Part shown: positions 48,499 to 59,700 of the stretch, in pieces
Position numbering within the stretch: the first letter of the stretch is position 1
Layout of the letters: each line of letters opens with the position of its first letter
From: Polytrichum commune
Lineage: Eukaryota; Streptophyta; Polytrichopsida; Polytrichales; Polytrichaceae
Direction: 5' to 3'
Length of the DNA: 64,000 nt
NCBI GenBank assembly: GCA_950295325.1
Contig: OX485807.1
Span: forward strand, 38,098,440 to 38,162,439
Made by a program: the position numbers and the translations under genes
Notes under the pieces: generated by a model
Databases searched by the model: none
The model's input: only the letters and a program-made list of their open reading frames with translations
Told to the model about the DNA's origin: nothing

Positions 48499-50581
48499 CT
48501 TAGCATTGTTGTAGCAATGTTATGGTAAGTAGTTAGTGAAGGAAACACCGAGTTTTGTGATGGAAGGCGGAGCCCTTGAAGTTCTTGGAGGCACATGGGA
48601 GGAGTAGAAGCGGCATGCCGTAGGCAAGCTGCTCCTCCACCCGATTGAGCCAACAGACTTTTAAAGTGCTTCTCACAAAACTGGCCCTTCACAGCTCGAA
48701 AAGACACCACCCAGCACTACATCATTGCATATAAACCCCCTAGCATCACCACAAAGACACCACTACACTCTCGCTCTCTGCATCTCACACGCATTCTCGC
48801 TGCCTACATCTCACACGCACTCTTGTTGCCTGCATCTCATACAACTTCCGCTCCCTACACACTCACACACCTCCCGCTACCTGCATCCTACGTGCTAGAT
48901 AGATCTCTCAACACTGCTACAATAGATACTACAGAAGCTGCCTCCAGGAGTCGCCGCTGAAGTTGCAGACACACTCTCCTCCGAAGCTCACACGCCGCTG
49001 CTGAATCCGAGTACTCTTCCCCGAACCTGCAAAGTCGTTGCCCTACCGTGCTCACCACGAAGCCACTACCCTCCCCTGCTCGCCACAAAGTCGCTGCCAC
49101 CACCGAAACTACCACTACCCACCGAAGTCACTACAACCAGGTCTTTGAACTGAAGACGCTGCCGCCCGTCATCTCACCACCGATCCGAAGAAGATCCAAA
49201 GAAGACAGCTGCAACCGATCCGAAGAAAACAACTGCAAGTTGAGAGCCCCCGAAGTTGAGAGCCCCTGCAAGCTGAGGCCACCACCTGAGTGGACACCTG
49301 ATCAGACACGACGAACGGCCACATCACCGAAGAAGGACTTCAGGGACATCCTGCTCGAAAATTCAGAGCTTAGGGACAGTTTGATCGAAGAATTCGGGGA
49401 CAGTCTGAGAGAAGAGGCCGGTGACAGTCCGAGGATCGAGTGTGAAGGAATGGATGGTAGATAAATGGTTGCATATGTTGCTGCTGCTGTTGCATAAGTT
49501 GCCGCTGTCAAGATCCGATTGAAGCTGCCTGCAAGGATCAGTGTTGCGGAAAGTTGAGTCAACACTCAAAGTGTGACAATTCGTTGCTGCTTCAACTTCT
49601 CGAAAGAGTTTTCCAGGTAAACACAAAAACCCATCTTTTACACACAAAGTAGGATAGTCAATTCCGCAGTTTGCACACACACTCATAGAATCTACATAGA
49701 GCAAATTATGTGTTGTTTGAATAGAATTACATAGAGCAAATTATAGAGCAAAACTAAAACTTTGTTTTCACAAAATTTGATAGTACTAGTAAACACCATA
49801 GCTAGCAGAACCCTCTGAAGTTTTTTCAAAAACACAAAAACCCATCCTCACACACAAATTAGGATAGCTAACCCCGTAGATGCACACACACATACATAGT
49901 AATAAACTTTGTTTTAGAGTAGAATTAGAATAGTACAGTATAGAGCAAACTGAAGTTGATTATACAAACTAGAAACTGATGAAAACTAGTAAACACTAAA
50001 GCTAGCTTAGAAAATCTTCACGTAGATATATAAATAATTAAAACCCATACAAGACTAGTTATAGATCATCACAAAAACTTAGAGATAGGTAGTATAGGCA
50101 CCCCTTGTCTAAATTAGTTTTAGGTAGATGATAGTTGCATATGCACCTAAAAATTATGCTTGTATGCTGGCTGATCATAGCCAAACCATATTTGAGATCC
50201 TCGCACCGTGTCCAAGCTCACACACACCTTGTATGTTATTTTGAAAATATTTTGTATGATTGTTATAGAATATTAGAAATTCTAAAAACTACTAGAATCA
50301 TTGTAATCACTAATGCTCACTTTTGTCAAAAACAAAAACACAAAAGGGAACATTACTTAAATAGTGTAGATAGCATATATATGAGAGTTTATTATTCTTG
50401 TCACTTCTTCTCTAAAATCAAATACCACTCAGGCTCACCAATTAAGTGGTGGGAAGGTATTTGCTGCGAGAACCAAAGAAGTAACATCCCAACATATGCT
50501 ACGAAAATCTTTTGGAATGTCATAGTAGAAAAAACATCTGAAAATGTTATACCTTATGCTACTTTATACAGGTCTAAAGAC
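48499..50581 (+). other. Leader/flank upstream of LINE copy 2, with a tandem duplication
   Basis: This region lies between truncated LINE copy 1 and ORF1 of copy 2. It contains TATAAA at 48730-48735, CT-rich imperfect repeats of about 33 bp at 48770-48880 (CATCTCACACGCA), and two related ~190-bp units at 49620-49810 and 49830-50010. The units share ACACAAAAACCCATC, AGGATAG and ACTAGTAAACAC and are offset by 210 bp. Open frames here have no recognisable domain. It is plausibly the LINE 5' UTR, but the true 5' end of the element is not determined. Confidence 0.45.
49620..50010 (+). repeat. Two ~190-bp direct repeats in the presumed LINE 5' UTR
   Basis: Unit 1 (49620-49810) and unit 2 (49830-50010) both begin with ACACAAAAACCCATC, continue with ACACACAAA.TAGGATAG, contain AGAGCAAA, and end with ACTAGTAAACAC..TAGCTAG. 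Confidence 0.7.
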
Positions 50582-52184
50582 ATGGCTGCAGCTAGCTCCA
50601 CCAAGAACATGGATGTTTGTATTGTTGACGAAAACGAAATCATAACCACCTCACAAAAAAGATCTACTTCTGCTCAACTAACGATCACTCAAAAGAAAGC
50701 AAAGAACAAAAAAGACCTAGGATCAAAATACTCTTCTTTATGGTTAGGGTTTCAAGCTTTAAATCTTATAAATAAACAAAGAAACTTACCCATAGAGAAA
50801 GAAGAAACTACAAGAGAATTACTAAAAAGAAAAATCGATTTTGATGAGGCCAAAGAAATTCAAAGTGCTCGGCCTTGTTTCCCATATGTCCCTCAAACTG
50901 AGTGGCCCTCCAAAAGGGAGGATGGGAAAGAAGGACAACATTATAATATCACTCAACTCCCGTTCGATGTTGAAGTAGATGAAAATGGTTTCTCCTTTGA
51001 TTACCAAGTCTCAATACACTTTGAGCTTGGTGAACAAAAATGGAAAAGAGATGTCATCATACACAAAGTTATAGAACGGTTGTTTATAATGAACATAGAA
51101 CTTGGAGAGTTGATTGGAGAGTCCGTAGCAATCATGTGTTTTCACAAATCCACGATATGGAGCGGTACAATTAAATTACATCTTAAAAACCCAATGTTTG
51201 ATGCCAAAAACCTCCTCCAAGGGATGAAAGCCTTCATCCTAATATTGGACGATGGCAAACCTTGGAGAGGTAAAATCTGCAAATCTTATGATGTCTTGGC
51301 ACTCAATAACCTCCTCTCAGTAAAAATCACAAGTGACACACTAATTGGTAAAGAATGGTATAATATACTAGAAGAGGTAGTAAAGGAAGGGTTCGAACGA
51401 ACTTATGATTACGAGATTACCTCAGTCCAAAAAAAAAAAAATGAGCTTCGCATGGATAGTAGCCACATCCCCCGAACAAGCGAAAAAAATCAACTTATAC
51501 AAAATATCGCTTGATAATGAAATTTTTGAAGCCAAATTCACATCTCGAGATAAACTCACAGAAGATGACAAGGCTAGAAAGAATGCTCTCATACTAATAG
51601 TAAAAAACCTAAACAAAGTAAAAGATACGGAAACAATTGAATATGAACTCAAAAAACACATGGGAGAAAGAAATATGCTAAATATCTTCTTCAAAATCGA
51701 GAATGGCAAACATATAGGAACATGTAATGTCCAGTGCCTCAATGCCTCCGTATACAAAAAACATGTAAAGAAAAATACCAAGCTCCTCGGTAAATATATA
51801 GAATTTACCCCACACCCTAAAAGCCTGGACGGTATAAATGCACCTTCCCAAGAAGAATTAACAAGATTAGGGTTTTCAGATGTTAACACAACACTTGCAA
51901 ACACTGTGGAAGCCCTCGAAAATGCACCAATCAAAGGCTTGACGAGACAAGAGGTTAAAGCAATGGTGGAAGGAGAATCTTCCAAACTCCGCAAAGAATT
52001 GGCAGAGAGAGAAGAAATCGTATATCGAAAGGCAACGATATACACCGACAAATCTATGAAATCCATACCCGCACAACTTACAATATTCAAGCAGCAGCTA
52101 CTGACTACGGTAAATTACATTGAGAGCGTAGCGAAAGACTCGGAAGGAGGACCGGAAGAAGGTAATATGGACATGTCAAAATAA
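50582..52184 (+). pseudogene. LINE ORF1 protein, frameshifted at an A13 tract
   Basis: The first half reads in one frame (ATG at 50582 in a GACATGGCT context, on to a stop at 51514) and the second in another (to TAA at 52182-52184). The switch falls at 13 consecutive A (51429-51441); 12 A would give one uninterrupted ORF of about 533 codons. The N-terminal half is basic (KKAKNKKDL) and then has no family I can name. The second half has an RRM-like stretch (LILIVKNL at ~51585, extending to about 51830) and a charged helical C-terminus. This suggests an RNA-binding ORF1 protein that coats the LINE RNA; the role is inferred by analogy. The same frame is open upstream to 50135, but that part looks like leader. 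Confidence 0.65.
51429..51441 (+). other. A13 homopolymer at the ORF1 frame switch
   Basis: Thirteen A residues lie exactly where the two ORF1 reading frames overlap; one fewer A restores a single frame. Confidence 0.9.
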
Positions 52185-52186
52185 AT

Positions 52187-52765
52187 ATGACATACAACGA
52201 CCCGGTTATACGTAACAATACAATAGTATATCTTAATACTAAAAAATACACAAAAAATAATAAGGTATTTATAAATACCACCAAAAATATAGGAAAAATC
52301 ATCCCCAATACACCACAAAGCATTAACAAAAACCATAACAACAAACCCTACAGACCGCATACAACTAAAACACCAAAACCCTCTATCCAAACAAACATAA
52401 TTGGAGCTCGGCCTACCGGCCTCGCACAAAACATATACAAAAATAACAACAAAATGAAATACCATAAGATAGATAAACTAGATAAGGTAAAAAAGAACCC
52501 GAATATGAACGACAAAAATACAACAATATACTCTAAAAGAAACATAAAACATAAAATACTTACAATAACCACCCCTTATATCAACAACATACACCGCACA
52601 ATAAATGGGAAAAAACCGCATACACCCAAACTAAATACTAAACACCTAACCAAGAAATACATAATGCACAACACTCAACCATTTAGAAATACCAAACACC
52701 AAAACATAAAGACAAAAAACATAAAAAACAACATATATATATATATATATATATATGAAAAATAA
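52187..52765 (+). CDS. Small basic Asn/Lys/Thr-rich ORF between LINE ORF1 and ORF2
   Basis: The ATG lies 2 nt after the ORF1 stop. The 192-codon frame ends in a (TA)n microsatellite (YIYIYIYI) and overlaps the ORF2 ATG by 11 nt (ATGAAAAATAA). It is very rich in Asn, Lys, Thr and Ile and has no recognisable domain. The phrase GARPTGLA is matched in LINE copy 3 (near 62043-62066), so the region belongs to the element. It may be a genuine third ORF, or an N-terminal extension of ORF2 put out of frame by a changed number of TA units. Confidence 0.45.
   Translation: MTYNDPVIRNNTIVYLNTKKYTKNNKVFINTTKNIGKIIPNTPQSINKNHNNKPYRPHTTKTPKPSIQTNIIGARPTGLAQNIYKNNNKMKYHKIDKLDKVKKNPNMNDKNTTIYSKRNIKHKILTITTPYINNIHRTINGKKPHTPKLNTKHLTKKYIMHNTQPFRNTKHQNIKTKNIKNNIYIYIYIYEK
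52734..52756 (+). repeat. (AT)n microsatellite at the ORF2 start
   Basis: About eleven AT units immediately precede and include the ORF2 start codon. Copy 3 lacks this tract. Confidence 0.9.
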
Positions 52766-52820
52766 GTCCAAAATAAAAAACCTACACAATATTATTCAAA
52801 ACATACTTCTTAAAAGTGGG

Positions 52821-52844
52821 GACATAGAACTAAACCCAGGACCT
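52821..52844 (+). other. 2A-like ribosome-skipping motif (DIELNPGP)
   Basis: Residues 23-30 of ORF2 read DIELNPGP, preceded by ILLKSG. This matches the 2A consensus D-x-E-x-N-P-G-P, where the ribosome skips the final Gly-Pro bond. The upstream product would be a 29-residue peptide, or a longer one if the 192-aa ORF was once in frame. Copy 3 carries the same motif with one substitution. Confidence 0.85.
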
Positions 52845-53479
52845 ATGCCTAATGTATTAAAAGAACATCCACCGGCACACAGATCTAGATCCAAAACATA
52901 CTTCATACCAAATACAATAAAACTTCATCCTGAATACCAACACATCACACAAACCTTCTCACCACTACTAAATACAAACCACTTCAACCACAACAATGCC
53001 TCTAGAACATTTCCTAACCTTTCATCATATATTAACCAAAAAAGACACTACCCAACACCAAATATCTTATTTGCACTAATCACAACCATAGGCCCAAACA
53101 TAGATACATGTGAATACCTCATCCATAATTTAAACCCGGATTGGACCTCTTTATTGCTAACAAAACTAAGCGCCCTAAGAAATCCCCCTGAAAATCACAT
53201 TAATACTATACACCCACACATCCAAATACTACAAGATAACCAAGATATAATAAACCCACCAAATACCATACATGAAAAAATTTACAAATACATACACCAA
53301 AACCAGGATCCACCAAACATTGAAGCACTAAGTAATCAATTCCCATACCTACCGATAAACTTTCTTAAAGAAACACTGAAAATATTTGAACCCCTAACTG
53401 AATACACACATCCTCCACCTATACCACCACTACCCCAGCCTCCACCGCCACATTATAACCAAAGTATTAATCACCACAC

Positions 53480-54250
53480 TCAAATCATAACATGGAATGC
53501 ATCATCACTAAACACAACACTACCTAACATACAAAACATTATATACCATCCACAAGAAAAACCAGCTATAATAACCATACAAGAAACAAAATTAACAAAA
53601 ACTAAATCAACTAAATATATACAAAACTTAGTTCCAGAATATAAGCTAATCTTTAACAACACACATACACTAACAAGATGCATTCAACAAAGGATACCAT
53701 ATACTCCAACCAGAGGGGGCCTCCTTACACTCGTAAACAAAAAATATGCATTCCAAGGAAACATTTCTAAAATACCTTCCCCTGCCAACATATCACCATA
53801 TCTACAAATTATCCATATTAAAAACAACCCACTAAAACCATGGTTACTACTTCATATTTATATGCCATCACACGAAGAAGACATCAGATTAATCCCAGAC
53901 ATAATACACACTATAAAAACACAAATAAATGCACACCCAAATCATACACATACCTTATGCGGAGATTTTAATCGAGACATTGCACTAATAGGTCGACAAA
54001 ATGAACATGGTACCACCCCCCACAAGAAGAAGACATTAGATGGAGAACCTTTATAGATAGTCTAGCCCTCGCTTATATCCCTACTAACACCACATATTCT
54101 AGACAAGGAGGAAATAATTACACGCATACTAGTCTAATTGACGGTTTCTACACCAACACACAACATGCAACAACATATACATCAAGAACATTACAAGAAC
54201 AAAATCTAAATTCTGACCACCTACCAATCAGTTTAGAAATACCACCTAAC
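53480..54250 (+). other. APE-type endonuclease domain of LINE ORF2
   Basis: Motifs in order: ITWNASSL (~53484), ITIQETKL (~53571-53594), RGGLLTL, IYMPSHEED, CGDFNRDIALIG (53958 on), a C6 frameshift at 54016-54021, then YSRQGG, LIDGFY and NSDHLPI (SDH at 54212-54220). These correspond to the exonuclease-endonuclease-phosphatase fold of APE-type LINEs; the catalytic Glu, the Asp/Asn and the final Asp-His pair are all present. Confidence 0.88.
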
Positions 54251-55149
54251 ACCCTGATAGCCCGAGCAACACAACCCACAATCCCTACATCAACTAGAAT
54301 TCTAAATCCCATTCCACAAGACAAAATAGATAATTTTAATACCAAGTTTTTCGAAGAAAATGCAATCCAACTTAATGAAATAACCACCCTGCTATCTAAA
54401 GAGCACCTAACACCAGACCAATGGCAACAAGCATGTACTCAAATGAATAATATCACCCAAATAATCTCTCAAAACATTGAAGAAACATGTAGTGCCACAC
54501 CTATACCCACCTTAACCAATAGAGCCAGTCAACAAGGTGGCTACTTACCCAAAAAAACCCAAAAAATATGGAAACAACACATAACAACCTACCATCTAAT
54601 TAGGAAAACTATATACATCACAAAAAACCTACCAAATTGGCGTACACACCCAATCATGAACACATTAGGACAATATAGCCGAATACACATCCCGTCCCCA
54701 CCTGAAGACGAAGCCCTAATAAATATATGGATCAAAGAAATAGCAGTAATAGCCAAAACAGCAAATTTACAAGCTAGAAAAATTACTACTAAATACACTA
54801 AAAATGCATTAAGAAGGCCATATCCAAATACAGAAAATTGTACGAAACCAACCCAAAAAGAATAAACAGAAAAATATTTAAAAATCTTGAGTCCCCACCA
54901 CTATATTGCATCACGGATCGTAACAACAATATACTCACAAATCCAGAGGACATTGCAAATGAAATACACATACAACAAACCCTTAGTAACAAACCCGCCG
55001 TACCCACATGCTACTACTTATCAAAACACCCCCCTAAATGCACGTGCGCAGTTAGGCAATATCCATGGCACGACCTAGAAGGATTGGTCCTAGAAAAACG
55101 AGGAGACCCACACACACCCTTATATACATACCTAGACTTAGAAACATAT

Positions 55150-56330
55150 AACCTTTGCCTCAAAAATCTAGCAAACAACAAAACTCCAGGCCTAGACAAA
55201 ATTTCCAATTCCATATTAAAAAGTATGCCTAAAAAATTCCAGCACATACTATTCTTGTTTTTCACACATTGTTACAAACAAAAACAAATCCCGACCTCTT
55301 GGAAAACCAGCCTCACAATACTGCTATACAAAAAGGAGACCCCTCCTTACTATCTAATCACAGACCAATAGCACTCGCTAACACCATATATAAATTCTTT
55401 ACAAGCACCCTAACATTCATACTCTCAGCATATGGTGAGAAACATCAAATATTACAAGACAGCCAAGAGGGATTCAGAGCAGAACGGTGCACATCAAGAC
55501 AAATACAAACACTAATAGCAGCACTAGAAGATGCCCAATTCACCAACCAAGATATTTATTTACTCTACATTGATTTCAAAAATGCATTCGGATCAATAGA
55601 CCATGCAAGACTATTAGCCATTATGAAAGATTTAGGATACCCAGAAGACGTAGTCCAAATAATTGGTAACATATATTCACACTCCAACACCACCTTCTCT
55701 AGAGAATATTTCGGCAGAACAAAAGAAATCCCAATACAAAGAGGCACTATACAAGGAGACACCCTTAGCCCATATCTCTTCATCATATTTTTGGAACCCC
55801 TATTAAGATGGTTAAAACAAGGTAACTATGGATATACTTTTGGAACATCCAAAGCCATAATTAGCTCGGTAGCATATGCAGATGACCTAGCAGCAATCAC
55901 CAACAAGCTCTCATCATTACAGGCACAATTAAACAAATTAGACCGATACTGCGAATGGGCCGGAATAGATCTCGGAATATCAAAATGTGCAGTCACTGGT
56001 TGTCCAAATAAATCCAAAATGAACCAAGAAATATTCAAAACACATATAGAAACCGCCAACATCACATATAGAAACCAAACCATTCCAACACTCCACCAAA
56101 ATGAACCCTACGTATACCTAGGTATTCAACTAGTCCCATCTCTCAAATGGAAAATACAAATACACATTACCACCACTAAGGTTATCAGCCAATGTAGTCA
56201 ACTAGCAAATTGCCCTGCTACAATGAAACAAAAAATCAGCATGGTAGATACAGTAATTAGAGTAGGAATTGCATACAGCTTCTACGCAGTACCGTTCTCA
56301 CTGCCTGGGATCATAAAACTAGATTAAAAA
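55150..56330 (+). other. Reverse transcriptase domain of LINE ORF2
   Basis: Motifs in order: NKTPGLDKI, SWKTSLTILLYKK, SNHRPIALANTIYK, QEGFRAERCTSRQ, LLYIDFKNAFGS (motif A Asp at 55572), GTIQGDTLSPYLF, VAYADDLAAI (motif C, 55875-55886), EWAGIDLGISKCAV, YVYLGIQL. All catalytic Asp residues are intact. A -1 shift lies at 55335-55336 and a stop at 56325. Confidence 0.92.
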
Positions 56331-58384
56331 ATAATAGCCATCCAAAAAAAAAATGTGGACTCCCCAAATGTACACCAAACATGGTCACTCAACTACCCCA
56401 CGAATTGTTTGGAATAGAAGCCTTCTCATTAAAAAATGCCTACCTCAGATGCATAGGGGAACAACTAAGAAATGCATTAAATGACAAAGGTAAACTTGGA
56501 ACAATATATAGAGGTCTTACACATTACATACTAGCCAAATACGGGGGTGCAGAGAACATACCCAGAATCAGGCACCATGATTGCAATAGATCCCCCACTA
56601 CCAGAACAATATACCTTATCAAAACAGCAGGTGGAGCCCACCTCAGAAGTAAGATAGAAAAATTCCCCTTAAAAGCCACACCACTTGAAAGAGAATGGCA
56701 TAAGTTATCCACTACACCCCCCCCCCTCAGAAATTGTCTTCCCGAGAGTTAAAATATATACACAAATTACTTCTGGAAAACATATATGACATAAAACAAC
56801 TCACCCTTCCAAACGGCACACACTTAATGTCATACATCGAATACTCAAAATACTATAAAAAACCCACCCACCCGATAAAACAAGCTTTGAAAATAATAGA
56901 AAAATTATTTTGTTACCCATGTTGTAATGAAGAATGCCTAGAAACATGCCAAGAACATTACCCACCACGTACACTAAAAAGAGCATACGTCATAAGGGAA
57001 CATAATATAACAAATAACGAAACCCGTATACACCCACTAACCCCACCACACCCAACACACCCGACCACTCCAGTACACATAAAAAACAACCCAATAAAAT
57101 ACCCTATACAGTCAATAATAGACTACTGCATAAAATCAACTACAGATAAATACAAAATTATAAAAAACCAACACACATACCTATGCCAATGGATATTATC
57201 CAATGGAATGATATACACCAAAAACCTCCCACAAAGAGAATTATTCCCCTACAATCTCCCAAGAGTCATACAACATAACACAAACTTAATACTCACATAC
57301 TACACCAAAATACAACATAAAAAATATGAAAATATCATAAAATAAAATGACATGTTTGCACAAAACAAAGATCCCAGACACATTTCCCCTCCCCTGAACA
57401 CCCCACTCGTGAAAATCTCAATACAAGAATGCAACCCTGAAAAAGACATTAACACTAACACAAACAAAATCCAAATACAAAATGACTCCGCCTATATCTA
57501 TGATGAAACAGGCAAACACATTATCACCATTCCATACAATAGGCTGATTTGGTTATGGAACCAATACAACCGCACACTACATCAACCACATGACTTAATA
57601 CCCCCTACTCAACCATTTGAAATCGAAATAACGTGGCTTTACCAAAGGTACAAACACAGAATACTGAAAAATGACCCACTTAAAACGCACATCATTCCTT
57701 GCCCAAAACACTATTAGATTATATCACGACATCCTTTGAAATCACACATTCTTATTTCTCATCACCAGTCACATGCTCAACCCATCTAACCAAATTCTTT
57801 TCACCATTTCCTAGAGATAAAATCTTTGGATCCATCGGTAACGCATTCTCACATAAGTGGCAAGGAATAGGATACGCCCACCCACACAATGAAATTGAAG
57901 CCCAAAAAGCCATCCATTGGGCCAGACTAGCAGCAAAGCAAGATCCATATACCACCACTATACTTATCATCCCAGACCCAAATTGGTACCAAAATTTTAC
58001 ACCACATTTAGGCCCCTTCCCAGACACACATGTAATCACGTAAATACCAGCAGACACCACCAAATATGAAGAGCCTACAAGACCACAACATTCCAATGAA
58101 ACACGCATAGAACCACTCACCATAAGAATCCTATGCGTCCATCACCAAAATAATAGTATCGGTACTACAGAACAAATGAACACAATAAGAAATATATGCA
58201 ACAACCTGAACATAACCCGTATAACCACCCAAATTGCTCCCCCTACCCCACAAAATCTAGAAGTCAACAAATGTAAAACATGGAACACCCTCACCTACCC
58301 CACTCCAAACACACAACTACACAATACAATTCCACAAATCCCCAACTATGAAAAAGAAACACCACTCAAATTCCCCCCCAAGTA

Positions 58385-58815
58385 TTACTTCTACACAGAT
58401 GGATCCTTTAATCCCCCCAAAAAAATGGGAGACATTTGGCGGAGAGAAGAAGCCGGATATGGTATATATAACCAAGAAAAAAATATCAAACTCGCACTAC
58501 GACTACCAGGCCTACAAAACATATTTCGAGTAGAACTAATGGCCATCCACCACACCCTCACAATAATAAAAAACGACTTCCCAAATGAACCAGCACATAT
58601 TTTCACAGACTGTCTTAACGGCCTATATGTAATCAAAAACCAAATCAAACACCCCACACTACACAATAATCACCCCGATAAAACAATATTAGAAGAAATA
58701 GTGAACTTTCTTACACAAAGAACCCAACCCACAACATTATACAAAGTAAGAGCACATGCAAACATTAAAGGTAACGAAGAAGCCGACGCACTTGCCAAAG
58801 AAGGGACATCAAAAG
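58385..58815 (+). other. RNase H domain of LINE ORF2
   Basis: YFYTDGSF (first Asp), FRVELMAIHH (Glu), HIFTDCLNGLY (Asp) and VRAHANIKGNEEADALAKEG (His and final Asp) form the complete RNase H active-site set. Confidence 0.92.
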
Positions 58816-59174
58816 AACACTACAACGCCTCTCAACTACACGAATTTGCCCACTCAACGCCATACTACTACCAAAGAGACACATGGCCATCAATGGAAAC
58901 AACCCCGGACAAAGGGCCCATCAGATTCCTAGAAAAACACCTAGTGACGTATAGCAAGAACATAAATTTAGAATTAATCCCCATATTATACCCCAACATA
59001 GATAAATGGATAGCCAACGACAAAATAGACAATGAGTTATCCAATAAATTTTGGACAAACAAAAACATAACTGACTCCCAAAAAACATGCCTTCTAAAAC
59101 TGCGACACGGTCAATACATGGGAAATGCTAGGAAACAACTATTCTTTGGCAGAGAAGCTTTTCCATCAATTACA

Positions 59175-59700
59175 TGCCCCATATGTGACTCAACAGACCC
59201 GGATATATGGCTACATGTACTTCTAAAATGCAAACAACACCACATACATGCCCTCCGCACCAAAAGACACAATAAAGCAGTATGGGAATTAAGAAAACTT
59301 TTGGTGTCATCAAAAAAATCAAGATGTTTTATTCTCATGAATGCAGGAACATTCAATAATGACCCCCTAGAAAACACGGTCCCCTCATGGTTATTACCGT
59401 GTGAATGTGGTCAACAAAGGTGCCATTGTAACGCCAGATTCAAACCAGACCTTCTATGTGTGAAAGGACTACCATACCAGTCCCCACCCCCACTAGAACC
59501 CAACGACAACCTAACAATACAATTCATTGAATTTACATACTGCAACGATAGAATACCGGATGAAACTATAAACCGAAAAATAGAAAAATATAAACCTTTA
59601 ATAGACAATATTGCCAACAAAGGCTGGAAGATAGACCCACTAATTGTCATCACTGCAGGCGCTAGGGCTGCCACACACATCCCCTCTATGGACAACATTG
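59175..59700 (+). other. CCHC motif and restriction-like endonuclease of LINE ORF2
   Basis: CPICDSTDPDIWLHVLLKC gives C-x2-C-x9-H-x4-C. Next comes a Cys-rich PCECGQQRCHC, then ARFKPDLLC, IQFIEFTY and INRKIEKYKPLI, followed by a GW motif. PD...E...K followed by KY matches the restriction-like endonuclease of early-branching LINEs (R2, NeSL, CRE type) and of Dualen. The same residues are kept in copy 1 (ARFKPDLLC, VQFIEFTY, DNKIQKYQPLI). The assignment rests on motif order and spacing. Confidence 0.75.

Noticed and set aside
42438-48514. Many plus-strand frames rich in Trp, Phe, Cys, Val and Leu that look like membrane proteins
   Set aside because: They are antisense shadows of LINE copy 1, whose minus strand encodes recognisable RT, RNase H and endonuclease.
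49048-49464. 138-codon plus frame upstream of LINE ORF1
   Set aside because: Repetitive charged composition with an opposing minus frame of similar quality; treated as presumed LINE leader rather than a host gene.
50135-50581. Longer ORF1 beginning at 50135
   Set aside because: The frame is open, but the upstream part has no coding character, and the ATG at 50582 has a better start context; kept only as a possibility.
53480-53683. Minus-strand 67-codon frame
   Set aside because: Antisense to the APE endonuclease of LINE copy 2.
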